This document shows positions 9,640 to 18,790 of a DNA stretch of 64,000 nucleotides, in pieces. The notes beneath the pieces were generated by a model. It had not been told where the DNA came from and ran no database searches. It saw only the letters and a program-made list of their open reading frames with translations. The DNA comes from Latilactobacillus curvatus JCM 1096 = DSM 20019. GTDB taxonomy: Bacteria > Bacillota > Bacilli > Lactobacillales > Lactobacillaceae. Location: positions 930,001 to 994,000 of the forward strand of contig NZ_CP026116.1 in NCBI RefSeq assembly GCF_004101845.1, given 5' to 3'. A program made the position numbers and the translations under genes. Within the stretch, counting starts at the first letter, position 1. Each line of letters begins with the position of its first letter.

Positions 9640-9668
9640 ATTATACCGTTTCCGAGACGCAATGCCAA
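9640..9668 (-). promoter_or_regulatory. potABCD promoter (TTGGCA-17-TATAAT)
   Basis: Minus strand -35 TTGGCA at 9668-9663, 17-base spacer, -10 TATAAT at 9645-9640. The divergent oxidoreductase gene has its own TATAAT at 9688-9693, so the two start regions are back to back. Confidence 0.75.
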
Positions 9669-9731
9669 TTCAAAGCGAACATTGTTGTATAATGAAGTTA
9701 AATAATTATTTAGAAATGAGGTTGTAATCAT

Positions 9732-10745
9732 ATGGTCGCCTATCAAGCACTCGTTTTAGAACAAACCGATACTACTGTCAGTGCCACTTATCAAACTAAG
9801 TTAACGCCAGACCTCGCTAAAGACGGGGTGTTAGTCAAAGTCGCCTATTCTGATATTAACTACAAAGACCGGCTCGCTATGAATCCTAAAAGTGGCGTCT
9901 TACGTCACTACCCCATGACACCTGGCGTTGATTTTGCTGGCGAAGTTGTCGAATCGGATAATCCGTTCTTTGAAGCGGGCGATCAGGTGTTATGTACGGG
10001 TTATGAAACTGGCATTACAATCGCTGGGGGCTACGCTGAATATGTCAAAGTCCCTAGTGAATGGCTCTTTAAGTTGCCCGAAAATCTTAGTCTTGCTGAA
10101 ACGATGCAGTTTGGGACGGCCGGTTTCACCGCCGCAATTGCGCTCAGCAAATTATTACGCCAAGCCTTTACAGCCGATCATGACACCCCACTCTTAATTA
10201 CGGGTGCCACTGGCGGAGTCGGAAGTTTCGCACTTACCATCCTCGCGCAGCTTGGCTTCACAAATCTAACCGCAACTACGCGTGACTTGCAACAAACCGA
10301 TTATTTATTGCACCTTGGTGCGACCCATGTTATTAATACAGCTGACCTAACTGCTGGTCCGCTTAAAGCGCTCAGCCATCAGACATTCACCGGGGTTATT
10401 GATACGCTTGGCGGTCCTGTTTTAGCCCACATCTTACCGCAAGTTTGTGCCGGCGGATTCGTAGCAACTTGTGGCAATGCCGCTGGTGCAACCCTAGAAA
10501 CAACGGTGATGCCGTTTATTCTACGTGGGATTACCTTAGCCGGAATTGATTCAGTCTATTACCCGCGCAAAGACCGTAAAGAACTCTGGCAATTACTCGC
10601 CACGACGTTTAAACCGGAAATTTGGCCAACAGTTAACTTGGTCGCCTTTTCTGATTTAGCCCGAGAACTTAGCCAAAAGACGCATAAAACTGGGCGCGTA
10701 CTGGTCGCCTTTTTATCGTCTAACGACGTTCAAATTGATACTTAG
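9732..10745 (+). CDS. YhdH/AcuI-type quinone oxidoreductase (MDR superfamily)
   Basis: NADPH-dependent reductase of the zinc-free medium-chain dehydrogenase group. Members reduce acryloyl-CoA or other enones and quinones; the true substrate is unknown. The 337 residues have a GroES-like N-terminal half (DINYKDRLAMN, PGVDFAGEV) and a Rossmann half with GATGGVGS (about residues 157-164). No structural-zinc cysteine cluster is present. A TATAAT lies at 9688-9693. The last 26 nt overlap the 3' end of the convergent IscA-like gene. Confidence 0.85.
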   Translation: MVAYQALVLEQTDTTVSATYQTKLTPDLAKDGVLVKVAYSDINYKDRLAMNPKSGVLRHYPMTPGVDFAGEVVESDNPFFEAGDQVLCTGYETGITIAGGYAEYVKVPSEWLFKLPENLSLAETMQFGTAGFTAAIALSKLLRQAFTADHDTPLLITGATGGVGSFALTILAQLGFTNLTATTRDLQQTDYLLHLGATHVINTADLTAGPLKALSHQTFTGVIDTLGGPVLAHILPQVCAGGFVATCGNAAGATLETTVMPFILRGITLAGIDSVYYPRKDRKELWQLLATTFKPEIWPTVNLVAFSDLARELSQKTHKTGRVLVAFLSSNDVQIDT

Positions 10746-11013
10746 GTTCTTCAAGCTCTGGATCGTAATCAACCTGTAAATCATAATCGGCAAAAAACCA
10801 TTCGTCCGATTGACTCGCAAAATAGGTGATACCATCTTTAACAGCCGAACCAATTGGCTGCTCAACAGTAGCGCGTTCCATGCCCAATGAAAAGCCATCA
10901 TGCACGGCCGTTTGACCATACACTTTGCCAAAAAAGCGGACTGCATCCCCCGATTGTAAGGCTAATTCGTCGCGAAACCATTGACTTGCTGCATCTGACA
11001 CCTGAATTTGCAT
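10720..11013 (-). CDS. HesB/IscA-fold protein lacking the metal cysteines
   Basis: This 97-residue protein resembles the short IscA-like family of Firmicutes (YneR type): V-S-D-A-A-S-Q-W-F at the start and a GFSLGM-like turn in the middle. No cysteine occurs anywhere, so the usual C-x(n)-C-G-C cluster ligands are absent and a role as Fe-S carrier is unlikely. It starts 16 nt after the liaR stop behind CAGGAGGAG, so it is probably transcribed with liaFSR. Function unknown. Confidence 0.7.
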   Translation of the reverse strand: MQIQVSDAASQWFRDELALQSGDAVRFFGKVYGQTAVHDGFSLGMERATVEQPIGSAVKDGITYFASQSDEWFFADYDLQVDYDPELEEPKYQFERR

Positions 11014-11029
11014 GTTGAACTCCTCCTGA

Positions 11030-11662
11030 TTAATCGACTAGTTGGTTCTTAATCGCATAAATTGCCGCTTGGGTGCGATCATCCACTTGTAACTTCGCCA
11101 AAATATTTGAAACGTGCGTCTTGACCGTTTTTAACGTAATGAATAATTCATCCGCAATCTCTTGATTACTACGGCCTTTGGCAATCAAGCCTAAGACTTC
11201 ACGTTCGCGATTAGTTAAGTCTTCATATAGCTTAGGTTCAGCCGGATGTGTTAAGCGATTCATCATCTTATTCGTCACTTCTGGCTCTAAAACCGATTGT
11301 CCTTGCGCCGTTTTACGAATCGTATTGGCAATTTCCTCGGCTGTAGAAGTTTTTAATATGTAACTGGCCGCACCGGCTTCAATCGCCGGATAAACTTTCT
11401 CATCATCGATAAAACTCGTTAAGATAATGATTTTGGCTTCAGGCCACGCCTTTAAAATCGTTTTGGTGGCCTCAATGCCATCCATCTCAGGCATCACTAA
11501 GTCCATTAAAATCGCATCAGGACGTAATGCAAGCGCCTTTTCGACACCTTCTTTACCATTGACGGCTTGATCGACGACATGAATATCGTCTTGAACCCCT
11601 AAATACGTTGAGATGCCTAATCGCACCATTTCATGGTCGTCTACTATCAATACATTAATCAC
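11030..11662 (-). CDS. liaR: LiaR/VraR-type response regulator
   Basis: NarL-family response regulator of the envelope stress system. Receiver domain (1-120) has DD at 8-9, phospho-acceptor Asp54 and a conserved Lys near 104. The LuxR-type helix-turn-helix covers about 145-205 ([20 protein letters not shown]). Length 210 is standard. It starts with GTG at 11662, one base from the liaS stop. Confidence 0.92.
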   Translation of the reverse strand: MINVLIVDDHEMVRLGISTYLGVQDDIHVVDQAVNGKEGVEKALALRPDAILMDLVMPEMDGIEATKTILKAWPEAKIIILTSFIDDEKVYPAIEAGAASYILKTSTAEEIANTIRKTAQGQSVLEPEVTNKMMNRLTHPAEPKLYEDLTNREREVLGLIAKGRSNQEIADELFITLKTVKTHVSNILAKLQVDDRTQAAIYAIKNQLVD

Positions 11663-12727
11663 TTAATTGGTCTCCTTTAATAGTGGCACTCGAATTTCAA
11701 CACTCGTTCCCTGGTTAGGCAAACTAATAATTTTTGCCGTCCCTCCAACACTATGGGCCCGTTCGACAATGTTGTTTAACCCATAACTGCCGGCTTTTTG
11801 CTCAGCATTCGTATCAAACCCGGTCCCGTCATCAATTACCTTTAGTAAAACACTCTGACCGAGTTGTTTCAAGTATACTTCAATCTCTTGGGCCTTCGCA
11901 TGCCGTAGTGTGTTTGACAGCAACTCTTGGACAATTCTAAATAAATTATCTTCGATGCCACTTGGTAACGTTATGCTATCAATGTCCCATGTAATCTGAA
12001 TCGCAATTTTGGTCTTCAATTCGTTCAATAACTGAATGATCCCATCGCGTAAACTCTTGCCTTCCAAATTAACTGGTCGTAGATGCAAGAGTAAGGCCCG
12101 CATTTCTGATTGAGCCTCATTTAACACCCGTTCAACTGTCGTTAAGGACTGCAACATCTGCGCGTTATCAGCTTGTTTTTGCGCAACTTCACTGAGTGCC
12201 GACAACATCATCGTCGCCGCAAATAGTTGCTGACTCACTGAATCATGTAACTCGCGTGCTAAACGATGCCGTTCTTGCGCTAGAATTTCTTCCTTGGTTT
12301 CACCAGCAATCACGGTCGGCCGATCACTATAACTTTGAATCTCTTGTTGTAAGCGTATCATTTTTTGGCGTAATTGTTCAACTGTTTGCTCGATTGACAT
12401 CGCGTAGTCATTGGTTTCGCTCTGTCTAATCTGAAAAACAGGCGATTCATACTGTCCAGAAAGTAAAAATTGTAACTGGCTTTCAGTATGGGATAATTGC
12501 TTACGTACGACAAGATAGACGATTGCGGTAACTAAAAAGCCTACTGCCATTGCGGCCACCACAATATAAACAATCAGTGGTACATAGAATAATTGCTTCG
12601 TGGCCAAACTAATCAGCCATTGTTCCTGATGCGTACTGTAGAAATACGCAAAAAATAACGCCACTGAAAACAGAAGCGTCAACAAACTCGTGCTGATCCA
12701 TATAAAGCTCCGCGTTAACTTGCTCAT
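11663..12727 (-). CDS. liaS: LiaS/VraS-type sensor histidine kinase
   Basis: Sensor for cell wall stress. Two membrane helices (about 10-30 and 50-73) enclose a short extracellular loop of about 20 residues, as in intramembrane-sensing kinases. A HAMP-like linker, the HisKA_3 dimer domain with phospho-acceptor His161 in ARELHDSVSQQL, and a HATPase domain (DDGTGFD, GSYGLNNI) follow. It overlaps liaF by 4 nt and abuts liaR, the fixed liaF-liaS-liaR order. Confidence 0.92.
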   Translation of the reverse strand: MSKLTRSFIWISTSLLTLLFSVALFFAYFYSTHQEQWLISLATKQLFYVPLIVYIVVAAMAVGFLVTAIVYLVVRKQLSHTESQLQFLLSGQYESPVFQIRQSETNDYAMSIEQTVEQLRQKMIRLQQEIQSYSDRPTVIAGETKEEILAQERHRLARELHDSVSQQLFAATMMLSALSEVAQKQADNAQMLQSLTTVERVLNEAQSEMRALLLHLRPVNLEGKSLRDGIIQLLNELKTKIAIQITWDIDSITLPSGIEDNLFRIVQELLSNTLRHAKAQEIEVYLKQLGQSVLLKVIDDGTGFDTNAEQKAGSYGLNNIVERAHSVGGTAKIISLPNQGTSVEIRVPLLKETN

Positions 12728-13482
12728 ACTAAGATCACCTCAAGATCACCAATCATTACGTTGGTAATGATTTTAAGGTGGCGACTTTCTTCATCATAGT
12801 TTGTACTATACAACTGAATCGACTCATTTTTCAAATTATAGTGCTGATTGTCGATTGTCACACTCCCTAACATTGCAGAGTGATCAAGATAGACACCGGT
12901 CCCGACAGGCACTAAAATCCGTGTCTTTCCAAACCCCTTACGGATGACAATATGGTTGTCATTCTTGGGTAAAATGGTGCTCCCTAAATCGATAATTGTA
13001 TCACCGGCAGCGACCGCGAAGTTAATATCATCCCATTCAAAAATGTTATTGCCAATTGTCTGATGACCAAACCAACTATGCCGCTTGACTGTTGTCTTTT
13101 TCGCGGTGGGTTCCGTCGTATTAACGGGAATAAATTTTTTCTTGCGCCAAGGGGCATTATCAAACAACTGATTCATATTGCGGCTGCTAAACTGTCCCAT
13201 TCGGCTATGATTTAAGGCTAAAAAGACGACCGCAACAATAATCATTAACCATAACGAGAAATTAATTAACAGTGGTACCGTAACAGCTACGCAACCGACC
13301 ATCGTTAACAAAGTCGTCCAGACACCGATTTTACCTTTACTACGACGTTTGTTGGCCCAGACTAAGAGTAAAATACCTGCAATGATGAACACTAAATTTG
13401 CGGGTATCGTAATCATCTGCCAAATGAACGTCCCGAAGATAATCGCTTCTATTATTAAAAAAACGCGCCAGATAAACGGCAT
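12724..13482 (-). CDS. liaF: LiaF, inhibitor protein of the LiaSR system
   Basis: LiaF-type proteins hold LiaS inactive in unstressed cells. The 252 residues show a cluster of membrane helices in the first 95 residues and a soluble C-terminal LiaF domain (about 130-252) rich in beta strands, with D-x-G-S-T-I-L-P and G-x-T-R-I-L-V-P-V-G patterns. First gene of liaFSR, behind GAAAGGAGA. Confidence 0.9.
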   Translation of the reverse strand: MPFIWRVFLIIEAIIFGTFIWQMITIPANLVFIIAGILLLVWANKRRSKGKIGVWTTLLTMVGCVAVTVPLLINFSLWLMIIVAVVFLALNHSRMGQFSSRNMNQLFDNAPWRKKKFIPVNTTEPTAKKTTVKRHSWFGHQTIGNNIFEWDDINFAVAAGDTIIDLGSTILPKNDNHIVIRKGFGKTRILVPVGTGVYLDHSAMLGSVTIDNQHYNLKNESIQLYSTNYDEESRHLKIITNVMIGDLEVILV

Positions 13483-13513
13483 ATTTACGGTCTCCTTTCA
13501 ACTGATTAATATT

Positions 13514-13542
13514 ATTATACAAGCAAACCAGATAAACACCAA
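13514..13542 (-). promoter_or_regulatory. liaFSR promoter (TTGGTG-17-TATAAT)
   Basis: Minus strand -35 TTGGTG at 13542-13537 and -10 TATAAT at 13519-13514, about 32 nt before the liaF ATG. I could not identify a convincing LiaR box by eye. Confidence 0.65.
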
Positions 13543-13577
13543 TCCGTCTCAAGGCTGATTAACGAATTAACGGCAAA

Positions 13578-13614
13578 ATAAAAAAGCCACGGGATTGATT
13601 TCCGTGGCTTTTTT
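13578..13614 (-). terminator. greA transcript terminator
   Basis: Stem GCCACGGAAATCA / GATTTCCGTGGC region (minus strand: GCCACGGA...CCCGTGGC) followed by TTTTTTATTTTG. It comes directly after the second hairpin element downstream of greA. Confidence 0.85.
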
Positions 13615-13616
13615 GA

Positions 13617-13735
13617 AACGTGCTTTTTGGCTGCAACAACTTCTGCTTAATCTAAAATTGGCAGTCATCCTAAAATCTGGATGACTGCCAATTTTGTATT
13701 AATGCTCAGTTGCTAACCGCACCCAAAAGCACTCT
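13617..13735 (-). repeat. Dispersed hairpin element, greA array copy 2
   Basis: In the greA sense: AGAGTGC..., outer stem TGCTTTTGG / CCAAAAAGCA, inner stem CAACT / AGTTG, motif TGAGCATTAAT opposite ATTAAGCAGAAG, and a long AT-rich apical hairpin (AAAATTGGCAGTCATCC paired with its complement). It ends AAAAAGCACGTTT and runs straight into the terminator. Confidence 0.85.
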
Positions 13736-13742
13736 ATTCTTA

Positions 13743-13861
13743 AACGTGCTTTTTCGAACAACCTTTTCCGGTTAACTACAAAACGGGCGTCATGGTCAAA
13801 ATTCGACCATAACACCCGTTTTTACGTTAATCCTCAAAGACTAACCCGTTCGAAACGCACT
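13743..13861 (-). repeat. Dispersed hairpin element, greA array copy 1
   Basis: Adjacent to the greA stop codon. Outer stem TTTCGAAC / GTTCGAAA, inner stem CTTT / AAAG, motif TTGAGGATTAAC opposite GTTAACCGGAAAA, apical hairpin AACGGGTGTTATGGTC / GACCATGACGCCCGTT. Compared with copy 2 both stems have different sequences but remain paired. Confidence 0.85.
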
Positions 13862-14335
13862 TTATTTAACTTCTGTAATTGTGACGTGCATGTCGCCGCC
13901 TGGTGTTTGCACAGCTACTTTATCACCAACGTGTTTGCCAAGTAATGCTTGGGCAATTGGTGAATCATTTGAAATTTTACCACTGAATGGGTCTGATTCT
14001 GCAGCACCAACGATTTGGTAAGTTTCTTCTTCACCATCTTCGTCGTCTGTAAAGCTAACTGTTTTACCAACAGCAATTTCATCAGCTGCGATGCTATCAA
14101 CATCGATTACTTCTGCAAAGCGTAACATATTCTCAACTTCTGCGATGCGTGTTTCCAATGAGCTTTGTTCATCTTTAGCTGATTCATATTCAGAGTTTTC
14201 TGATAAATCACCAAAGCTCCGTGCAATTTTAATCCGGTCAATGACTTCTGGTCGTTTTACCATTTTGAGTGTTTCTAGTTCTTCGGCTAACTTTTCTTTG
14301 CCTTCTGCAGTCATTGGATAAGTTTTTTGTACCAT
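13862..14335 (-). CDS. greA: GreA, transcript cleavage factor
   Basis: It binds the secondary channel of RNA polymerase and stimulates cleavage of backtracked transcripts. The N-terminal coiled coil (about 10-75, including [12 protein letters not shown] and the acidic D-E at its tip) and the C-terminal FKBP-like domain (about 80-157) are both complete. I chose ATG 14335 (157 residues) because AGAGG lies 8 nt upstream. A GTG nine bases earlier overlaps that site. Its transcript carries two hairpin elements before the terminator. Confidence 0.95.
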   Translation of the reverse strand: MVQKTYPMTAEGKEKLAEELETLKMVKRPEVIDRIKIARSFGDLSENSEYESAKDEQSSLETRIAEVENMLRFAEVIDVDSIAADEIAVGKTVSFTDDEDGEEETYQIVGAAESDPFSGKISNDSPIAQALLGKHVGDKVAVQTPGGDMHVTITEVK

Positions 14336-14372
14336 TTTATCCACCTCTTTATTTTAATTAATAATACTGACT

Positions 14373-14401
14373 ATCTTAATTACTGTGTACGTCCTTGTCA
14401 A
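14373..14401 (-). promoter_or_regulatory. greA promoter (TTGACA-17-TAAGAT)
   Basis: Perfect -35 TTGACA at 14401-14396, 17-base spacer, -10 TAAGAT at 14378-14373. It lies just past the udk stop, so greA can be expressed apart from udk. Confidence 0.7.
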
Positions 14402-14411
14402 ATCTCAATCT

Positions 14412-15044
14412 TTAATCGGCATTTAGGATTGATTGAATCTTTGTTACAAGTAAATCAATGGCCACGCGATTATTGCCACCTTCTGGGACAATTAAATCAG
14501 CGTAACGCTTGGTTGGTTCAATGAATTCATGGAACATGGGTTTTACCGTCTTAAGATATTGGCCAACCACATCATCAAACGTTCGACCACGGCTTTCCAT
14601 ATCGCGATGCATCCGTCTTAATAACCGAATATCATCATCAGTATCCACATAAACCTTAATATCCATCAAATCCCGTAACCGGGCATCAGCCAATACAAGA
14701 ATCCCCTCCAAGATAATAACATCTTGCGGTTCAACCCGTTGAATTTCCTCCGTCCGATTATGAATTTTATAATCATAGACCGGTTGTTCAATGGCTTGAT
14801 GATTTTTTAACATTAATGCTTGTTCGATTAATAAATCGTTGTCAAAAGCATCTGGATGATCATAATTCGTTTGTTGGCGTTGTTCAAACGGAACATCTTG
14901 CCGTTTGTAATACGCATCTTGTGGTAATAACATCACTGAGTGATTCGCAAATTTTTGGGCGATAGCCTGGCTAACGGTTGTTTTCCCGCTACCGGACCCG
15001 CCTGTAACGCCGATAATGATGGGTGCTTTTTTTTGACTGGACAT
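14412..15044 (-). CDS. udk: Uridine kinase
   Basis: Phosphorylates uridine and cytidine with ATP or GTP in pyrimidine salvage. P-loop [12 protein letters not shown] at about residues 13-24, DHPDAFD substrate region near 62-68, and Y-D-Y-K-I-H-N-R-T motif near 90-98. Length 210 is typical. It lies downstream of mltG, with an inverted repeat in the 86-nt gap. Confidence 0.95.
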   Translation of the reverse strand: MSSQKKAPIIIGVTGGSGSGKTTVSQAIAQKFANHSVMLLPQDAYYKRQDVPFEQRQQTNYDHPDAFDNDLLIEQALMLKNHQAIEQPVYDYKIHNRTEEIQRVEPQDVIILEGILVLADARLRDLMDIKVYVDTDDDIRLLRRMHRDMESRGRTFDDVVGQYLKTVKPMFHEFIEPTKRYADLIVPEGGNNRVAIDLLVTKIQSILNAD

Positions 15045-15085
15045 GGGACGCTCCTTTTATTCTCAACTTCTTTTTGGGCAAACAG

Positions 15086-15116
15086 AAGTCGACCTCCAAT
15101 AGCGGTCGACTTCGAT
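15086..15116. repeat. Perfect 10-bp inverted repeat between mltG and udk
   Basis: GAAGTCGACC and GGTCGACTTC flank a 9-11 nt loop. There is no good T-tract, so it is more likely an RNA stability or processing hairpin, or a weak attenuator, than a full terminator. Confidence 0.55.
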
Positions 15117-15130
15117 AATCCTAAATGAAC

Positions 15131-16282
15131 CTAATCTTCAATCGAATCTGTTGTATCGTTATGTTGTTCGAAGGTTCTTGAGTAATATACTTTACCTGTC
15201 TTCAAGTTAGCAACAAAGTAGAGATAATTTTGATCACGATCAGCTGGATTCAAGACGGCTGTGACAGACTGTAAACTAGGTGAGTTAAACGGTCCTGGGC
15301 CATAACCTTTATTGATATATAAGTTATATGGTGAATCGACTTTAGTATCTTTGTTATAAAGGTGTGTCTTGTGGGTATTTAATGCATACATTACTGAAAT
15401 ATCAGATTGAATTGGCATATCGATGTCTAAACGGTTAAAGAAGACACCGGCAATCTTTTGGCGATCGACGGCTGTGACCCCTTCACGTTCAACCAATGAA
15501 GCTAGCGTTAACGTTTGTTGAACGGTTAACTTCTTATCCTTAATGGTTGCATAATAAGGTTGCATCTTTTGATCCATCGTTGAAACCATTTCGGTGATAA
15601 TTTCTTTTAATGTACTATCTTTATAAACTTCGTAAGTGGCTGGGAAAAGGTACCCTTCTAAGTGATAGCGGACATCCTTTTGAGCCATTGTTGATGACAA
15701 TAATGCAGGGTATTTCTTCTCTAAACTTGCTAAGAATTGCTTATCATTCGCTTGTTTGATGAAGGCTGCTTTAGAGAATTTTGTTTGTTTACCAACTTCG
15801 GCCGCAATTTCTTCTAAAGTGACCCCTTCTTTAACTAACAATTTGCCCTTCACATCGCGAGGACGGGTTGGTGTGCCTTCTTTTTGTAAGTTAGAGATGA
15901 TCTTATCTAACCCCATTGATTGTTTCAACACATGATAACCGGCTTGGAAATCCGAGAAATTATGAGTCTTCACATAATAATTAAAGACTGGCGCGCTTCG
16001 AATTAATTTTTTATCCTGCAAAATAGCAGCGATTTGTTTATTCGTTGAGCCGTTGGGAATGCGCACGGTAATTTCTTGTTTTGCTTTGGTGTCGTATGGT
16101 TTAAGAGATGCTTGTACGTAGCGATATCCCATGAATCCAATAATGACAACAAGCGCTAACAGAATACCGATAATCCAATAGACAATTTTATTTGCTGCTT
16201 TTTTTTCTGCACGGCGTTCTTCGTACAATGATTGTGCCGCTTTTTCTTGATTTACTGGCTCCTTTTGATCAACTTTCTTCAA
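15131..16282 (-). CDS. mltG: MltG, endolytic murein transglycosylase (YceG-like)
   Basis: Cleaves nascent glycan strands and sets their length. A short cytoplasmic basic N-terminus and one membrane helix (about residues 35-55) are followed by a LysM-like region and the YceG catalytic domain. The catalytic Glu lies in LASLVEREG, followed by R-Q-K-I-A-G-V-F-F-N-R-L. The first upstream ATG (16315) has no ribosome binding site. A TTG at 16282 (LKKVDQKEP) sits 7 nt after a perfect AGGAGG, so I use it, giving 383 residues. Confidence 0.92.
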   Translation of the reverse strand: MKKVDQKEPVNQEKAAQSLYEERRAEKKAANKIVYWIIGILLALVVIIGFMGYRYVQASLKPYDTKAKQEITVRIPNGSTNKQIAAILQDKKLIRSAPVFNYYVKTHNFSDFQAGYHVLKQSMGLDKIISNLQKEGTPTRPRDVKGKLLVKEGVTLEEIAAEVGKQTKFSKAAFIKQANDKQFLASLEKKYPALLSSTMAQKDVRYHLEGYLFPATYEVYKDSTLKEIITEMVSTMDQKMQPYYATIKDKKLTVQQTLTLASLVEREGVTAVDRQKIAGVFFNRLDIDMPIQSDISVMYALNTHKTHLYNKDTKVDSPYNLYINKGYGPGPFNSPSLQSVTAVLNPADRDQNYLYFVANLKTGKVYYSRTFEQHNDTTDSIED

Positions 16283-16366
16283 AGGATGACCTCCTAATTG
16301 CTCTTTTAAATACAATCCTTAAAACATTATACCAAATTATTCAAAAATTGCATTAAAGATTCGAGA

Positions 16367-18787
16367 TTAACGGATTTTGGCATCAAAAGTAGCAACTAAT
16401 TCAGCGACTACTTTTTCAAAAGCAGCGTTAACTTCTTCTTCTGTTAAAGTAGCTGCCTCATTGAGGTACGTTAAGGTGTAAGCCATTGACTTCTCACCAG
16501 CCTCAATATGACTCCCTGCGTAAACATCGAAAAGTTCAACTGAAACTAAGTGGGCGCCACCCTTTGCTTTGATGGCTTCAACAATTGCGGCATTTGAAAC
16601 TTGATCAGACACCTGAATTGCAATATCCCGCGTTACTTCAGGGAATTTAGGTGCTGGTTTAGCAATCACTGTTTGGGTTGGCAAGGCTAGGATTTGTGCT
16701 AAATCTAATTGGAAAACATAAGTTTCTTTTAAATGATTAGCTTTCGCAACTGCTGGATGAATTTGACCAACAAATCCAACCAGTTGTTCACCAACGTAAA
16801 TGGCTGCCGTTCGGCCAGGATGCATTTCTGGATAAGCTTGTGTTGGTTGATAACTGATTGCATCCGCTAAGTTGTAACTTGCCATCAACATTTCAACCAC
16901 ACCTTTGATTGTGTAGAAATCAACTGGTGCTGCGGCAGCTTGCCAAGTCTTCATTTGGCGATTGCCACTCATTAAGCCAGCCACATATTCAATTTCTGTT
17001 GGCCGAACTTGGTCGTCTGCTTGTTTTAAAAATACCCGTCCTTGTTCGTATAGTGCAAGATCAGTTTGTTTACGTGCCACATTGTAAGCAGCATCGTCCA
17101 ATAAACCAGTAATCAAGTTCATGCGTAAGTGCGCATGATCTTGCGTCATTGGCCAATCAAGTGCTGTCAGCACCGAATCAACAAGCGTAAATTGACGCGC
17201 TTTTTCAGGGGTCGTTAATGCATAACTAATTGCTTGCGTTAAACCAGCACCTTCAAGTGTATGCCGGGTTTTACGGAGTGCCTTTTGTTCAGTCGTTAAT
17301 GCCCCGGTTGTCATATCGCCAGTTGGCAATGTGCTTGGTAAGTTATCGTAACCGTATAAACGAGCGACTTCTTCAATGATATCCGCTTGGATTTCAATAT
17401 CCCAACGCCGTGGTGGAATGGTTACTGTTAAATGATTATCAGTATTGACCACACTAAAACCAAATCGTTCTAATAATTCAACAATTGTTTGCGTTGCAAT
17501 CTCTGTGCCTAAGACGCGATTAATCCGGTCAGCTTCGATTTCAATCACTTTGTCAGTTGGCACTAAGTTAGTTGGGCTAACCGTACCAGCAGTCACTTGC
17601 CCATTACCAAGGTCTGCCATCATCATAGCAGCAGCATCTAAGGCTGTTTGAACATCAGCAACATTCACGCCTTTTTCAAACCGTGATGACGCATCTGAAC
17701 GCAAGTTATGGCGTTGAGCCGTTTTACGAACTGCAGTTGGTGCAAAAACTGCGGCTTCGATAATCACATTTTTCGTATCAGCAGTAATTTGTGAGTTCAA
17801 ACCACCCATGACCCCTGCTAGCGCAATTGGTCGATGACCATCTGTAATGACGATATCTTCATTTGTTAAGTCATGTTTGCCTTCATCAAGGGTCGTTAAT
17901 TTTTCGCCCGTCTTGGCTAAACGAACTTCGATTTGTTTGTGATCACCCGTTAGAGCATCCGCATCAAACGCGTGTAAAGGTTGCCCATACGTTAACATCA
18001 TGTAGTTCGTCACATCAACAAGGTTATTAATGGGGCGAATGCCAGCATTCCATAAACGCGTCTGTAGCCACATTGGACTTGGTTGGACGGTCACGTTTTG
18101 CAACATACGCAAGTGATAACTTGGTGCTAATTGTTCATCAGCAACTTGAGCAGTCAATTGATCAGCTGTTTGAACGTTGCTTTCAGTCACTACGATATCT
18201 TCAAAATGAGGTGTCAATGATTCAATGGCGGCCACTTCATGGGCCACACCGTGGATGCCAAGCGTATCGGCTCGGTTAGCGGTGAGGTCAAGATCGAGAA
18301 TGTAATCAGTCATCCCAAGAGCTTCATAAACTTCTGTCCCAGGTTCAATTGCTTCTGGGAAGACAAAGATGCCATCAACATATTCCTTAGGCACAACGCT
18401 ATCGGCAAAGCCAATTTCTTGTAAGCCACAAATCATCCCCATTGAAACCACGCCGCGCATCTTGCCTTTTTTAATCTTAACGTTGTCAGCAATCCGAGAA
18501 TTAGGTAATGCAACGACTACATATTGGCCAGCAGCGACATTGGGTGCACCACAAACAATTTGGAAGGGTTCATCTTCACCAACATCCACTTGGCAAACAT
18601 TCAAGTGATCAGAATCCGGATGGGGTTCACAACTTAAAATATGTCCCACCACAATTTTTTTCAAGCCCGCGCTCTTTTGCGCGACATCAGCCACTTCAAT
18701 CCCTGTTCGGGTAATTTTTTCAGCCAATGCCTCTGGGGCAGTTGTTAAATCTAAATAATCTTTTAACCAGTTGTAAGAAACTTTCAT
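16367..18787 (-). CDS. pheT: Phenylalanyl-tRNA synthetase beta subunit
   Basis: Beta subunit of the (alpha-beta)2 enzyme that charges tRNA-Phe. The 806 residues contain the N-terminal EMAP-type tRNA-binding domain (about 40-150), the B3/B4 editing domain (about 210-390), the B5 domain (about 405-475), the catalytic-like core, and the C-terminal ferredoxin-fold anticodon-binding domain (about 712-805). It follows pheS by 3 nt. Confidence 0.96.
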   Translation of the reverse strand: MKVSYNWLKDYLDLTTAPEALAEKITRTGIEVADVAQKSAGLKKIVVGHILSCEPHPDSDHLNVCQVDVGEDEPFQIVCGAPNVAAGQYVVVALPNSRIADNVKIKKGKMRGVVSMGMICGLQEIGFADSVVPKEYVDGIFVFPEAIEPGTEVYEALGMTDYILDLDLTANRADTLGIHGVAHEVAAIESLTPHFEDIVVTESNVQTADQLTAQVADEQLAPSYHLRMLQNVTVQPSPMWLQTRLWNAGIRPINNLVDVTNYMMLTYGQPLHAFDADALTGDHKQIEVRLAKTGEKLTTLDEGKHDLTNEDIVITDGHRPIALAGVMGGLNSQITADTKNVIIEAAVFAPTAVRKTAQRHNLRSDASSRFEKGVNVADVQTALDAAAMMMADLGNGQVTAGTVSPTNLVPTDKVIEIEADRINRVLGTEIATQTIVELLERFGFSVVNTDNHLTVTIPPRRWDIEIQADIIEEVARLYGYDNLPSTLPTGDMTTGALTTEQKALRKTRHTLEGAGLTQAISYALTTPEKARQFTLVDSVLTALDWPMTQDHAHLRMNLITGLLDDAAYNVARKQTDLALYEQGRVFLKQADDQVRPTEIEYVAGLMSGNRQMKTWQAAAAPVDFYTIKGVVEMLMASYNLADAISYQPTQAYPEMHPGRTAAIYVGEQLVGFVGQIHPAVAKANHLKETYVFQLDLAQILALPTQTVIAKPAPKFPEVTRDIAIQVSDQVSNAAIVEAIKAKGGAHLVSVELFDVYAGSHIEAGEKSMAYTLTYLNEAATLTEEEVNAAFEKVVAELVATFDAKIR

Positions 18788-18790
18788 GGT

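Noticed and set aside
13561-13861. CRISPR array or MITE as explanation of the repeats after greA.
   Set aside because: Repeats are imperfect and spaced at about 120 nt, with covarying arms rather than identical repeats and unique spacers. There are no flanking direct repeats or cas genes.
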